Source: Zygaena filipendulae
Taxonomy: Eukaryota > Arthropoda > Insecta > Lepidoptera > Zygaenidae
Direction of reading: 5' to 3'
NCBI GenBank assembly: GCA_907165275.2
Contig: CAJRBF020000001.1
Location: 992,001 to 1,056,000, forward strand
DNA length: 64,000 nt
The translations under genes were made by a program, and so were the position numbers. The notes beneath the pieces were generated by a model. It saw only the letters and a program-made list of their open reading frames with translations. It did no database searches and had not been told where the DNA came from. Positions 1 to 12,374 of this stretch are shown piece by piece. How positions within the stretch are numbered: the stretch's first letter is position 1; each line of letters opens with the position of its first letter.

Positions 1-321
1 AACCCTATGCCTGAGCTATCTGTTTGCAAATAATATGGTTTATTAAAATCTGGATGATGTAACATTACCGTCTGTATGAATCTAGTTTTTAATAATTCGA
101 ACGCCCTCTGTTCCTCGCTGCCCCATTTCCACGCCTGAAGCTTCTTTAATAACTTACATAACGGTAAGATTAATATACTATAATCACGAATAAATCTACG
201 ATAGAAATTGCAAAGTCCTAAGAACGCGCGTAATTGTTTTAGCTTTTTAGGTTGCGGAAAATCTCTAATACTCTTCAATTTATCTGGGTCCGAATTAGCG
301 CCTTGTCGCTTACCCATTTTA
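1..321 (-). pseudogene. Ty3/gypsy pol fragment: end of RT and start of RNase H
   Basis: Reading the minus strand from about 321 to the window edge gives an uninterrupted frame typical of the Ty3/gypsy RT thumb and connection: DPDKLKSIRDFP, then FLGLCNFYRRFIRDYS, then WGSEEQRAFELLK, then YLQTDSSGIG at the edge, where the Asp belongs to the RNase H domain. It would copy the element's RNA to DNA. The frame is open to position 1, so the gene continues outside. Toward its N-terminus it stops abruptly: beyond about 321 the DNA is AT-rich non-coding, although palm and finger domains should lie there. I infer an internal deletion that fuses leader-like DNA to the RT thumb. Family call is firm; the exact lineage is not. 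Confidence 0.8.
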
Positions 322-993
322 AACGTTTTTAATTTTAATTGTTTTTTATTTATCACTTATTTCACTACTTTAATCGAACTAAGGGAAATTAACTGATTTA
401 AACTTCTAAATTGCGATCGAAAATGTTTTATATTTATTAAAAGTTTTTACGTATAATCACACTAACACTAGCTGATCGACCTTGGACAATTTAATCGGTT
501 AAAGTTTATTTTTACACTGTTTTACGCTTCTATTCTTCAAAAGTTTTAACTTCAATATAAATTTTCATTCCTTAGCAATCTGCAAAGAAATGCAAACTTA
601 TAGTACCCCCCCCTGACTTTTATAATGCAAACACTTTCAAGCCGATGTCCAATCTCAAGACCTTTCCATTTTCACAAGCAACAATTTGTAGGGATTTTAC
701 CCCTACTTGAAATTTACTTTAACTAGCCATGACGATCCCGATTTTACGTTAATTTAATTTAACCTGATTAGGAATCCTGGTTTACTACGACATCAATTTG
801 TAGGGTGTAACCCCTACGTTATTATGTTTAAATAGCCATGCATTTATTGACCTAGGCCATTTGTATTCATTCTAGTCAACCATGCGATACGCTGTCGCGG
901 TCGTTTATATGTATGTAAGCCAACCATGCGATTCGCTGTCGCGGTCGCTTTTACATTTCTAACTTAGCCATGATCCTGGTCACGGCACCAATT
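322..993 (-). mobile_element. leader and primer-binding region of the gypsy remnant
   Basis: Positions 973-990 read ATCCTGGTCACGGCACCA on the plus strand, which is the 3' end of a tRNA-His with CCA; on the minus strand it is a primer-binding site of 18 bases. Just right of it, at about 994, TGTAAC is the complement of an LTR ending in CA. The phrase CAATTTGTA recurs at about 685, 795 and 988, each followed by a GGG..CCC or CCC block, suggesting repeated LTR-border-like units. A second duplication, ACCATGCGATWCGCTGTCGC, occurs at about 879 and 924. No coding region is visible. Confidence 0.5.
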
Positions 994-999
994 TGTAAC

Positions 1000-3862
1000 T
1001 TACCCCCCTCGCGCGACTTTCTCCGATCTACTTCTTACTACGATGATCTCTAATTTGGCCTGATTGTCTAGTGGTTAGGACTCTAAATTCGTTGTGTGCA
1101 GTAACCTATGATTCTTTTAGGTTGAGATTGAACTATCGTCTTAGTATTTGCATCATAGTTTTTAGTTTTGGTTAAGTTTATAGCTAAGATTCTAAAGTTA
1201 ATACATGAACAATCTCTAATTTATGCTTAGCGAATACACGGACGGTTTTAGATTAGTACACGGACGAATCCCTATTTTTATTGCTTTCGTGCGACCTCTT
1301 TCCTAACTTTAGGTGGATGATCTAATTTTAATCTATTTATGTGGATGATCTAGTTTTGTTAGTTTGTTTGTGACGACCTGCCTCCCTAACATTATATCGA
1401 TGCCCTATTTTATTAGTTTGTTTTCCGGCCTAATCTATTGGCTTGTAGGCTAAGTTTGAATAATCTTGACCCTTATGTTTGTCTATCCCTACAATCTGTT
1501 TTAGTTTGTGTTTGTCGGTTTAACCCCGGTCAACATCTCGTCAAAAGCTACCATTCCTGGCTCAGATGGCTCAGACATTGCCAGGACGCATAAATATATT
1601 TAATAAACCACCCAGACGATTCTATTCCAAGGTCGACCAGATTTTGTCCCCTCAGCATGACGCAAGCATTGGCCACAGGAACCTCAAGTACTACGTGAAA
1701 TGATTGTTGGCACTGCAACCAATCCCGACGTCAAACCGAAGGTAAGGCTTCCAGTTAATACATAAGTATTCGCCGGAAGGTGGTATAGCCCCTCCTGCGC
1801 TATTCCACGGTGATGACCATCCAGCACAATGCCTTCGTCACCTCCCCCAACCTGTTTCACAAGGTAGAGGATCATTCTAGATAGTTACATCTAAGATCAT
1901 TCACCAGCGTCCGTTTCAGGAATCCAGTGAGGAGACTGTACGTCCCCAGTCCGAAGACTACCGCCGCGTTGGAGCCATGGTGAGCCCTTGAATATGTGCC
2001 AGCCCGAAGACCAGGGTTGGGTGGGACCACCACAAACCAAACCCCAGCACAGTGATCCAAAATTGTATGTGTGTGTTGTCGGAGACCAATCTCTCCCTGG
2101 AACCTGGAACTTCAGCTGATGAACTCTCTGTCATACTGCAAGCAGTGAGGCCGTAGCCTAGCCGTAGCTGTAGAGTTGAATGGCTCTCTCTCCCCTGTGA
2201 ACCCACTCGGGCATCCAACTCGTTCTGCCACATCAGAACATTGGCAAGCACATCGTGTTGAAAAACACAAAGGTTGCCGAGAATCTAGCGTCAGCGACGA
2301 GGTCGCCAACAGCCGATCCCCCAGCCTCTGCACAACGGTCTCGATCGCAAAGCGCAGGGACCTACGTAAGCATACATGTGGTTGCGAGTCACAGTAGCTC
2401 CAGTCTGTCTCTGCAGCCAGCAATTGAGCTACAGAGCGCATTGGCCCATCGATAATATTTGTAATAAAAAGAAAGGTAAAACAGAAAGAAGAGCGAACAA
2501 CCCTTCCCTGGTGTAGGAGAGGGCCGGCATCTCCAGTCAGCCGCATCGGTGATATGTAGATTGAATAACACGGAAGGCGTTGTTATTCAAGGTAAGGTAC
2601 AAGGCGCACAACGAAACTCGTCACGGCGCAGATGACTCAAGGCGCGGATTTTTACCCATCTACGCCATCATACGCTCGCGACGTGCAATGTCCAACCGTT
2701 CAAGATTAGAGTTCCGTTTGCTTCGAGCCTATTTGGTACTGTGATTTGAAGATCCTTCCTCGTGACTAATGTTTTCAGGTCTACGCTCGAGATATCCTAA
2801 CGGACGTCAAGTGCACTGACAGACCTTCGCACAAAAACATTAAACCACTCTGCGCTATCGCTCGCTCAACAAGACTATTCGTAACGAACCGTCTTTTGTA
2901 ATGATAAAATCAATACAAATATTCTACTCAAAGCATCTCGTTCACGAGGCGCATCGGCCCACATACGCTTTCATGCGACCACCAAGTATCACAATCGCGC
3001 ATGCTCGCCGCTGCACAACGCAATCAGGACACAATGCGTAATGACGAAACTTCCAGGTCGCGTGTACGAATCCTTGCACAAACCGATAAATCGTTCTGCG
3101 CGCAGACCGCTCGACCACGACGTACTTTGCATGAATATTATTTATTAAAAAATTTGTATGAGAAAATAAATTTTATGTTTGATAAATGTGCAATAATATT
3201 ATATTTATTGTCCCTTAGACGTTCCCTCCCCAGCGCATTCGTTTATTATTACACTATTATCAATTTACTTTCCCAACAAACTTTTGTCGTCAGGACATTT
3301 TTTTACCTCCGTATTCCCCGTAGATATACGGCTCGTGGATACTGGCGGTGCGTTCGGCCCTGTATTCCGAGACGCCTGCATGGGGGGATTCGCGTTTTCT
3401 AACTTGCTCCTATACTCTCGAAATTCAATATACATTTGGTATTCCCTAATACAAGCACTTTCTTTCATATAATATTTTGTTCTAACTTCTTTAGTTTAGG
3501 AGTTATTATTGATAAACGTACTAAAACTTATTTTCGATGTTATTTGAACCGCAATGTCCTCTAATATGTTTTAAATGTAATTTTATAGGTGTATTTTATT
3601 ATCTTCTATACTTTAATAATTATTTAAGATTTTAATTATAACCAAAAAAATTTTGTAGGACCTTATGGGTCGTCACACTATCAAGAAGCAAAAAAAAAAG
3701 TGATATAACAGTTTTAACTGAAGAAATTTATGGTAAGTGCCTTCTCCCATAATTTCATTTCAGCACTTTCTTCCTACAAGCTAAAGCACGTGGTGAAAGT
3801 TATAAATTCGTGAGTACTAATTTAAATTCTAGATAAAAATTCAGTTTAATTGCAGAAAAAGG
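1000..3862. other. no gene recognised
   Basis: About 2.9 kb without a supportable gene. 1058-1140 resembles the 5' half of a tRNA-His (see findings) and may sit in the gypsy LTR, whose far end I could not place. 1600-3100 is less AT-rich and holds several overlapping open frames on both strands, none with a recognisable domain. 3100-3862 is AT-rich. A 5' LTR for the BEL element that follows was looked for and not found. Confidence 0.4.
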
Positions 3863-5878
3863 TTGTTTTTGTGTGATAATGAGGATGTAACCCTTCTTAA
3901 AGTAAGCCTTAAAGGCGCTATTGAGGGGCTATCAACAGAAACATATATCTACTTAGAGAAAATTGGGATACATGCAGATGTAAAGGCGCATATGGAACTC
4001 CAACTAAAAGCCGAACAGACCCTGAGCTTTCTGGAATCTTCTTTACTTCTAGCCCAGCCGTCTAAGCCGGCCAGCGAGAACAGTACTTCACGTCTCCCGA
4101 AACTAGACGTGATTAAATTCAATGGCGATTTACTGAGGTTCCAAGAGTTTTGGGATCGATTTGAAGCTACTGTACACGTGAAAAATTTAAAAGATGTCAA
4201 CAAGTTAGCTTATTTGATGGAATCCTTGGAGGGTGTTGCGTTGGAAACGGTTGAAGGAATGGGAACTACAAATCTTAATTACCCAGTTGCCGTCAACTTA
4301 TTAAAGGAGCGTTTTGGTGACAAAGACCGAGTAGTCGATGCTCACTACAAGGCTCTTAATAGTATTGAAATGGCTAAAAATAATGCCGCTGAGTGTCGGA
4401 AGAATTTCAATTTAATAGAAAGACATCTGCGTGTCTTAACAGCGTTGGGGCAGGATGTTGAAGGTAGTCACTTAAGAGTGACCATAACCAGTAAGTTTCC
4501 AGCTCCTGTCATATATCAGGTTAAATTGCTGGAAAAGGATAATGGGATAAAGGAGTTGAGGGCAACACTGGATAAGGTTATCTCAGCAATGGAGCGTGCC
4601 GATGTACCAGCCACTTCCCGCAGCGAAGCCGCTACTACTGCCACTACAACGGAGGTTCTTCACATTGCCTCAGAGATGGAACATCCTAGAAAACGGAAGG
4701 TTTACAAGCGTAAAAGGATCGGTAACCTCCGCAGACAGGGGTCAACATCGGATTTCCAACCAAAACGTGCAAAAAAGGAGTGCGCCTTTTGCAAAGAGGA
4801 ACATTTTAGTGACCAGTGTAGCAAGTTTACTACCTTGGAGGAAAGGAAGGCTAAACTCAAGGGGGCCTGCTTCGTATGCCTGAAGTCTGGGCACATGGCG
4901 AGGAAGTGCAGGAATAAGAGGAATTGCGTTTATTGTCGCCGGGCTCACATCCGCGCTTTGTGCCCGAAAAAGCTTACCGTGGCTAGTACAAGTGAGTCAA
5001 TTAAAATCAATACTTCTCCTGTAGCGATTACCTGTTTTATGAACAGATATCACTCCTACTTGCAGACGGCAACGGAGAAGCTAAGGAGCAATAGAGAAGA
5101 AATTACATGCAGGGTCCTCCTTGATTCTGGTAGTCAACGGAGCTACCTGACTGCCAAAGCTGCCGACCAACTTAAATTAAATACAGAAGATGAAGATGTA
5201 CTTGTAATTTTCACATTTGGTTCCAACGACCCAAGACGAGTGATCAGCCCTTCGTCAGGAGTAACGTTAATTACAAAAAGGGGCATCCAAAGAGATTTAC
5301 GGGTTAACATTATACCACATATAACCGACAGAGTTCCCGTTGCAAAGGTGGACCTCTGTGTTGCAGTTGACATTACTGCTGATGACGACTCCATGGGCGA
5401 AGGTGTGGACTTACTAATCGGAAATGATTATTACTTTTCTTTCATAAGAAATGAACGCATAAAGTTGCTAGAGAAACTGTATTTGGTTAATACCGACTTA
5501 GGTTGGATAGTATCTGGAAGTTGTGAGGAAACTGTGGAAAACGCAATGACTGTCGTAACTTACTGCCAGTGCCATGGGCCAGGATGTCCATATTTTAGTG
5601 AACCTGATCTTCCTCTTCGATCCATTGATATGAAGTTTCTATGGAAACTCGAAAGCATTGGCATCACAGACTCTCCAAAAACGACTCGAGAAGAAGAAGC
5701 GGTCAAGCATTTCAATGATACCGTTAAATACTGCCATGGAAGATATGAGGTTAAATGGCCGTGGATTGACCAACCGGCAGTATTACCCACTAACTTCGGA
5801 TTGGCGTATGGACGTTTGAAAGGCTTGCTGCGACGCTCAAATGAAGAGACTCTCAAAGATTACGCGGAAATCTTATAG
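3863..5878 (+). pseudogene. BEL/Pao gag and aspartic protease
   Basis: 671 codons forming the first part of a BEL/Pao polyprotein. Residues about 50-270 are gag capsid (LPKLDVIKFNGD.. and FWDRFEATVH are typical). Residues about 306-370 contain a run of Cys/His knuckles (CAFCKEEHFSDQC, CFVCLKSGHMARKC, CVYCRRAHIRALC) that bind genomic RNA. A retropepsin active site, LLDSGSQRSYL, has its Asp near residue 420. The frame ends at TAG 5876-5878, but RT sequence resumes in the same frame, so this is a nonsense mutation rather than a natural end. The N-terminus looks short for BEL gag, and no matching 5' LTR lies upstream, so the element is probably truncated at its left end. Confidence 0.85.
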
Positions 5879-7529
5879 GAGCAGCTGTCAGCAGGAATCA
5901 TTGAAGTTGTGGATCCCCAGTCAACGGGCAACGGTGTGACTGTTCACTATCTTCCGCACCACATGGTCAAGCAAGAAGGCAAAAGAGGGAGAATCGTATA
6001 TGACGCGTCAGCCAAATGTAATGGACAAAAGAGCCTGAATGAATGTTTGTACAGAGGTCCCTCAATGATTGAAGATATGACAGCCTTACTACTACAATTT
6101 AGATCAGGCAAGATTGGTATGGTAGCCGACGTAGAAAAGGCCTTTCTGCAAGTTGGGTTGCAGGAAGAAGATAGAGAAGTCACCAGGTTCCTGTGGGTTA
6201 AAGATACAAGTAAAGAACTGTCAGAGAACAACATAATACACCTGAGGTTCTGCAGAGTGCCATTCGGTATTATATCAAGTCCCTTTTTACTCACTGCGAC
6301 CATAAGATATCATTTTTCCCAAACTAACCAGTCGTTACTAAGTAAGATAGCTGACAGATGTTATATTGACAACCTGGTCACAACTGCTGACTCTGTGAGT
6401 GAAGCACATAAGATGTACCGAGATACCAGGGACGCATTTGAAGAATTGTCCATGAATATCAGGTGTTGATAAAATGAAGGTGCTTGGCTTATTATGGGAT
6501 TTAAAGGAAGACACTCTGCAGCTGAAATTGAGTGATACTGTGTTCAATATGGAGACAACCCAGAGAACCAGAACCAAAAGGGATGTTCTATGTATGCTGG
6601 CTCGTTTCTACGATCCCTGTGGTTTCATTTCCCCACTTATTCTACCAGCTAAACTTCTCTTTCAAGAAATCTGCATAAAAAGGATAAAGTGGGATGCGAT
6701 TATGTCAGAGGATTTAAGGAAAAAGTGGGAACGAGTGGTTCATAACTTACAGGCAGCTAAAGATGTCCGTATAAAACGGTATGCTGGTTTAAATAGTGTT
6801 AACACGGATGTCACAGGCACTTATGAACTTCATGGGTTCACGGATGCATCTAAGAACGCCTATGCAGCTGTTGTTTACTTGAAGACTATTAAGAGCCAAG
6901 ACTCTAAGGTTACTTTTATGATGTCAAAGTCCAGAGTGACACCGGTAGAAGACAAAAATGACCTGAAAATTCCACGACTGGAGTTACTCGGTTTGCGAAT
7001 TGGGAGTAGGTTACTTAAGTATGTACAGAGCAGCCTAGACTTGAAAATAGAGAAATCCTTTCTGTGGACAGATAGCCTTATAGTGCTTAATTAGATGAAC
7101 ACAAGCAAGTTACTTCCATCTTTTGTATCAAGGCGTGTTAATGAAATTAAAAACAGTAAAGAGGTAGAGTTCTGCTACATAAACACAACCATGAACCCAG
7201 CCGACTTAGCAACTAGACCGGAGCTATGGGACCAGAAGAAAGATCTGTGGTTCAACGGGCCCACTTTCCTGTCTCTTGATGAAAAGGAGTGGCCGAGCAA
7301 TAGAAAGCTGACAGTTCATACTTCTCTTGTGGCCGGGGAGGCTCTGGACGTTGTTGACGGTCCAGAAATGGTTGCAAAGGGATATGAGATGGCATATCCC
7401 GGTGCAGAGGTTGAGATGTCAGAAGATGAGCAACGTGAAGTAATCCCTCATAGTAATGAAGCTGAGAACTTAGACATGGGTCAGAATGCTAAGTTGGATG
7501 GAACGTTATTAGATATAAAGAAGCTTTAA
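5879..7529 (+). pseudogene. BEL/Pao reverse transcriptase and RNase H
   Basis: Continuation of the polyprotein, broken into three open pieces. 5909-6469 has the RT fingers and palm (GRIVYDASAKCNG, ADVEKAFLQVGL, FCRVPFGIISSP). The catalytic box reads CYIDNL, where BEL RT normally has two adjacent Asp, so the second Asp is Asn. A frameshift lies between 6460 and 6474. 6474-7094 carries the thumb and RNase H (HGFTDASKNAYAAVVY), ending at TAG 7092. 7095-7529 continues in the same frame (INTTMNPADLATRP) and ends at TAA 7527. The altered catalytic residue, frameshift and stops make it non-functional. Confidence 0.85.
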
Positions 7530-9062
7530 GCTGAACATTTCCCAGATGAAGTAACAGGGAAGGTAACTAATTTAACACGTAATCTGGGCCTCTTTATGGA
7601 CATTGATGGAGTTCTCAGATGCAGAGGACGAATGTCTAACACGAACTGGATATACGACAAGAAGCATCCAATACTCCTTCCACGGAATTGTAATTTCACA
7701 AGTGATGTCATAAGAAAAACTCATGAGGATCAGTACCATGTCGGTGTATCACAAACACTGAGTATAGTCAGGCAAAAATATTGGGTGCTTCAGGGAAGAG
7801 TCGAAGTTCAGAAGGTGCTGAAAACATGCCCACAGCGCGTGAAGCATGGGGGTGGTCCGTACCAGTTTCCACAGACACCATCGCTGCCTCCTGAACGGGT
7901 GAACTACAGTGTCCCATTCACTTACACAGGAATGGACTACTTTGGTCCGATGTTGGTCAAGACATCAACAGGACCTGTAAAGCGGTAGATTTGCCTCTTC
8001 ACGTGTTTAGCAGTGCGTGCAGTCCACTTGGAAGTGGTGATGAACTCGACGGCAGATGAGTGCTTGCTAGCTATCAGAAGGTTCACACCCGCGAGAGGCA
8101 TACCATTAAAGATCGTTAGTGACAACGCTCTTCAGTTCAAATTGATGAGTGAAGTTTTGACAAGTAGGTATTGCAAAGAAAAGGGTATACAGTGGAAGTT
8201 CATTCCCCAGCTAGCACCGTGGCACGGTGGATTCTATGAAAGGTTAGTGGCACTTGCTAAGCATTGCCTTAAAATAACTCTGGACAAGCACTTGTTAACG
8301 GACAGTCAGCTGGTAACGGTTATAAAAGAAGTAGAAGCTGTTATAAACACACGCCCGTTGGTGCATGTTGGCTCAGAACCAGAGCACATACTGAAACCAG
8401 CCGACTTCCTGAACATGGGAGAGTGCTTACAAATGGATGCTGGAAATACGGATACAGTTGGTTCTTTAACGAAAATAAATTTAATCGAAGGTTGGAAAAG
8501 AGGTCGGAAGATAATAGAAGAATTCGTTAAAATGTTTCAAGACCAGTATCTTCCCAGCCTGAGAGAGAGATATAGACACTCACATAAACAAGCGAGAGTA
8601 AAGTCGCACAGAGAGCCTCAATTAGGAGACCTTGTCCAAATTAAAGACGACTCTAACAGAAACCGATGCAACTGGAAGGTTGGCAAAATAGTGTCTCTAG
8701 TGAGAGGGAGCCACGGAGAGTGTCGTGTAGCAAAAGTAAAAGTTGGTGAGACTGACCTTACTCGTTCGATAGCTCACCTATATCCTCTAGAAGCGGAACA
8801 AGTAGCAGAGGAAGGAGGAACTGGTAATTCTTGTAGCTACGGACAGGAGCTGGCGGTTCAGTACGAAGTTCCAACACTACCTCCTAACCCCACACCCACC
8901 GTTCTTAAACAACCCACACAAGAGGGTGAAGCTCTGTGTGAAACGGTGGAAGATGCAATGGACACAAGCGATGTTCGAGAGGCAGAGAGCCACCCGGTAG
9001 AGAGTGGAGCTACTGCGGACAAGACCAACAAGTACCAAGACAGAGAAGAGCCGCTGCCATAA
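7530..9062 (+). pseudogene. BEL/Pao integrase
   Basis: 7596-7988 holds the N-terminal integrase part, including the HHCC-like region (TCPQRVKHGG) and the start of the DDE core (MDYFGPMLVK); it ends at TAG 7986. After a short gap 8013-9062 resumes in the same frame with RAVHLEVV, the second Asp in VSDNALQFK, and the catalytic Glu in GGFYERLVALAK, then the C-terminal DNA-binding region and a Glu-rich tail to TAA at 9060-9062. Across the whole element I count four in-frame stops and one frameshift. The family assignment rests on the RT and integrase wording, which is BEL/Pao rather than gypsy. Confidence 0.85.
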
Positions 9063-10080
9063 GAGCGCGAGAGAAGATAGCTGAATGGAATAGTCAGCTT
9101 TTCACCTTGCTATAGGTATAGCAAGGCCTCGCCTTGGGGAGTGTCGCGAAGCACCGCGAATTTGTATATGTGGTGAGTTGCTGACTTTAGTAACTCTGTG
9201 ATGTCGATGTGTAACAACTGTTTTTGTTTATGGCAACTTTTACCTGTTTGTTTTGATACAACAGTTTTTGACGTTTGCATGCGGGTAGACGGTACATGAC
9301 GTAGCGAGAATAGGTGAAGGCAGAGAGCGTTCTGGGAGTTATTATTGTTTCACCGCGGAGAGAAGAGGTACACAGGTGAGTCCCGATATTTTATCATTGG
9401 ATAACTGTGTGATAGCCATCTCTAACTCGTTGTACCGTGACGGATGAAACTCTCGTAGCTTAAAGTGAATAATTGTGTAACGCGACCCTGGAGCTGTCGT
9501 ATCAGCTCGGGTTAAGATCCGACGTAATGGATCCGGTGGTTTGGGCTGGCTGTGAGGGGTTTTGGAGGAGGCCAGTTAGGGCTAAGGCCCATCGGGCTGA
9601 CGTCGAGTTGACCAGCAATACATAAGCAACGCGTGAACTACGCGTGGTCTCGACGTTAGGTGCCACTTCAGGTGCTTTAGTATAATATTAATATAGATCT
9701 GTCTAATGAGCACACGGCGGCTTAAAGTATCTAGCTGTAGCCAGTGCAGACAGGTAGACTGCCTAATGAGTACACGGCGGCTTAAAGTATCTAGCTGTAG
9801 CCAGTACAGGCAGAGTAAAGAACGTAAAACGTTAGAAAGCCCTGATTCGATTTAAAGTAGTAACGTAATATCGTTAGTGTGAAATGTACACGAGAGGTTC
9901 ATCTGACATATGTGATAAGTTACTTAATGGTGATAAGGATGTCGTGCATGCCAGAATGAGTTATCAGTTGTAATCCCCCCCGTGGCGTGGCGACAATGCG
10001 GCTGACTGACATTATTTTGCTTATGCGCGCGACTGCGTAAGTGACCTATCCAAGAAGTTGAAGTAACAGACTTGTTACAA
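9063..10080 (+). mobile_element. BEL/Pao polypurine tract and 3' LTR
   Basis: After the integrase stop the sequence CCTTGGGGAG is a plausible polypurine tract, followed at 9141 by TGTCGCGAAG as the LTR start. The LTR probably runs about 940 bp to TTGTTACA at 10080, where unit A-type DNA begins soon after. Inside it, 9703-9822 is a 60-bp sequence in two tandem copies (period from CTAATGAG at 9703 to 9763). Without the partner LTR the right end is an estimate. Confidence 0.5.
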
Positions 10081-10089
10081 ATTGCGCAA

Positions 10090-11746
10090 AATGGCATTTT
10101 GTTGAACCAAAAATTAGAAAATTGAAAAATTATAACTACTTACTATAAGTGACAGAAAAGTAACGAAAACTGATAAAAACAATAAATTATATCAGATAAA
10201 AATATAGTTAAAAGTTATTAATAAACATATTAAGCACTGAGCGACACTTCCAGCACACGAGCATTCAAAAACTTTTCCTTCGAAAAATATAATTTAAAAA
10301 TCACTTAAAAGTTATTTTATTACCAAAATAAACAGGCTCGCTCGCTGCAAAATGCGCGTAGGCTTTTCCAATAAACAATTGTAAAACTTCCCACTCACCG
10401 CTCTTTTCGTCGCACTGAATCTTTACGGACGCCAACGCCTTCTTAAAGCGTTCTTCTAGCGAAGTGTTTTTTAAGTCCTCCGTGTTGTAGATTTTTAAAT
10501 CTATGAAAAATTCGCCCGTTGTGGTTGCGGTGCGGCGACACTGCCCCGACGACACTCGCGACGTAAAACTGGATGCTATGCCGCGGTCGCCTGAGGCTTT
10601 GGAGTTGGAAGTCCGCTCTTCCTTGTGGATAATTGAAAAAATATCCTTGGTCTTTTTTGATCTGTGAATAAAAACAGATGTTATGTTAATTTTCAGATGT
10701 GTATTAGTTAGTACTTAAAATATAAATTAATAATAATTTTTTACTGCAATCTAAATAAACGTTGTTTTTAACTATTATATTTAAAAGTAGTTGTTACAAG
10801 GGAAGTACAAAATTTAAACATTCATAATAAAATGTAAATAAATTACCGAGACGAAGAAGTTTCTTCAGCGAGGGCGGCAGGGTTCGGTACCGAAGCGATG
10901 GGGAGTTTGGGCTTTCTTGTCTTCGGGTCTGATGCGACGGCTGCAGGGCTCGTGGATACGCCGGGCAAAGAAATTTTTTTCTTACGGCTCGACTGCGACG
11001 AAGACAACGATGGCGGTGGCACCACTATTGGCGCCACATCTTCACTATATGATTCGTACTCAGAATCCGACCTGAAAATGGAAAAACAATTAATAAAAAG
11101 CATACTCTTTCCAGAAATAAAATTAAGAAAATATTATTACTACTTACTTACATTTCAATTTACAGGACCTTGTATCTTCTTTTCACTAAAATTTTTTGTA
11201 AGTAACTTATTTTACCACCAGTATGCGTATTTAAAGTATTAATAATAAATAATCAGCGAAAATTGTAATTAATTCACAATGACCAAAGTTAAAAACGCCT
11301 TTACGGCAATTTTAACCTTATTCGTTCGTAAATAACATTGGTATAAATAAGAAAATGTATTATATTAGGAAGTTACTTATAGCTGTTTAAATTGGAAAAT
11401 ATGCGGTTTCTTTGAATGAAAATTACAAAAACATAACAATGTCGCGGCACAAGTGAAAACGAAATCTTGAGTTAATCAGTTATTAAAATTCCTGAAAATA
11501 TTATAAGTATAATGAGTGAAAAATGAAACTACTATATGAACCTCCACTTGTTGCGATCGTTTCACAGTATTACTATTTTAATTTTTAATAGTCAAATCTA
11601 TGAGATTACTGTGTGAAATACGATAAATATAATATATATCTTCGTATTATGCAAGACAATCACTTACTAATAATATAAAACTTAAACTATCTTAGTTTCT
11701 TATCATGATGTACCTCCTAATTATTTTTTATTATCTCGATAGGTAG
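10090..11746. repeat. unit A, left part: duplicated segment carrying a spliced gene
   Basis: This stretch is closely matched by 27985-32200 (unit B) once the TTAA insert in unit B is removed. The match covers the gene's exons, introns and both flanks, then resumes after the LTR element at 18115-18310 (compare 32195-32365). Units A and B are thus two copies of one repeat about 1.9 kb long. A third partial copy of the flank alone lies at 32640-32815. Confidence 0.7.
10301..11071 (-). CDS. spliced gene A, unknown function, related to the Polinton spliced gene
   Basis: Two exons are clear on the minus strand. The upstream one, 11071-10847, follows an acceptor (CATTTTCAG) and ends before GTAATT; it encodes an acidic start (SDSEYESYSED) and a Ser/Pro/Lys-rich segment ending SSSR. 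The last exon, 10661-10301, follows CACAG and ends at TGA 10303-10301. The junction restores a codon in phase 2 and stays open. The last 75 residues (FFIDLKIYNTED through SEPVYFGNK) align with the Polinton gene at 53637-54627 (FYIEVRVYNTEE through SEPVFFSDK), and the upstream exon matches as well. I do not recognise the family. The first coding exon is not located, so the gene may be incomplete. No inactivating change is seen in these exons. Confidence 0.6.
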
Positions 11747-12374
11747 TGTGAATAGTGATTTAGGTATTCTGTACTAATATATTAAAATTGATTAATATTA
11801 TTATGATTCTTATGCTATGTATTGTGATTCTTAATTTAAATAATTATACCAATGTTTATTAAAGTGATTTAAATTGCATTTCCATGGCTAATTCATATTT
11901 AATAACTGGCAACATTGTGAATTCATAGACTGTAGAGTAAATAAAATGTTATTTGAGATAGCGGGAAAAACGCGCGGGAGAACATGTTTACATAATGGCA
12001 GCAACAAAGGATCGAGTCAGTAGTGCTGGTGATTTCCTAGATGGAAGACATCATAACATCGAAAGTTAAGTATTGGTAGACAGTTTTGGCTCTATTTAAT
12101 GCTTGTAATAATAATTGTGATTAATGTATTGTTCTCATAGGATATACTGTTCAAGCTTAACTTTAGCTTCAGAGATTTGATTACTTTATGCGTAACATGT
12201 TTTGAGATTCCTATTGCTTATCTATACTGGCTTTGATTTTTATATAATTTGATACAAATTATATCAAAGAGTTTTTATTATAATTGGTAATACAGACACA
12301 AAGGAATATAGTTTTGTTAAAATCAGGCTTTGTTTTATTTACTAGGTATCCTTGCTAATGCTAATAATTTAACA
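11747..12374 (+). repeat. left LTR of the 6.4-kb LTR element
   Basis: 628 bp, TGTGAATAG to AATTTAACA. It is identical by eye to 17487-18114. Confidence 0.85.

Noticed and set aside
2112..2546. 144-codon minus-strand frame in a less AT-rich region
   Set aside because: Several overlapping frames on both strands are open here, none with a recognisable motif, so composition explains it.
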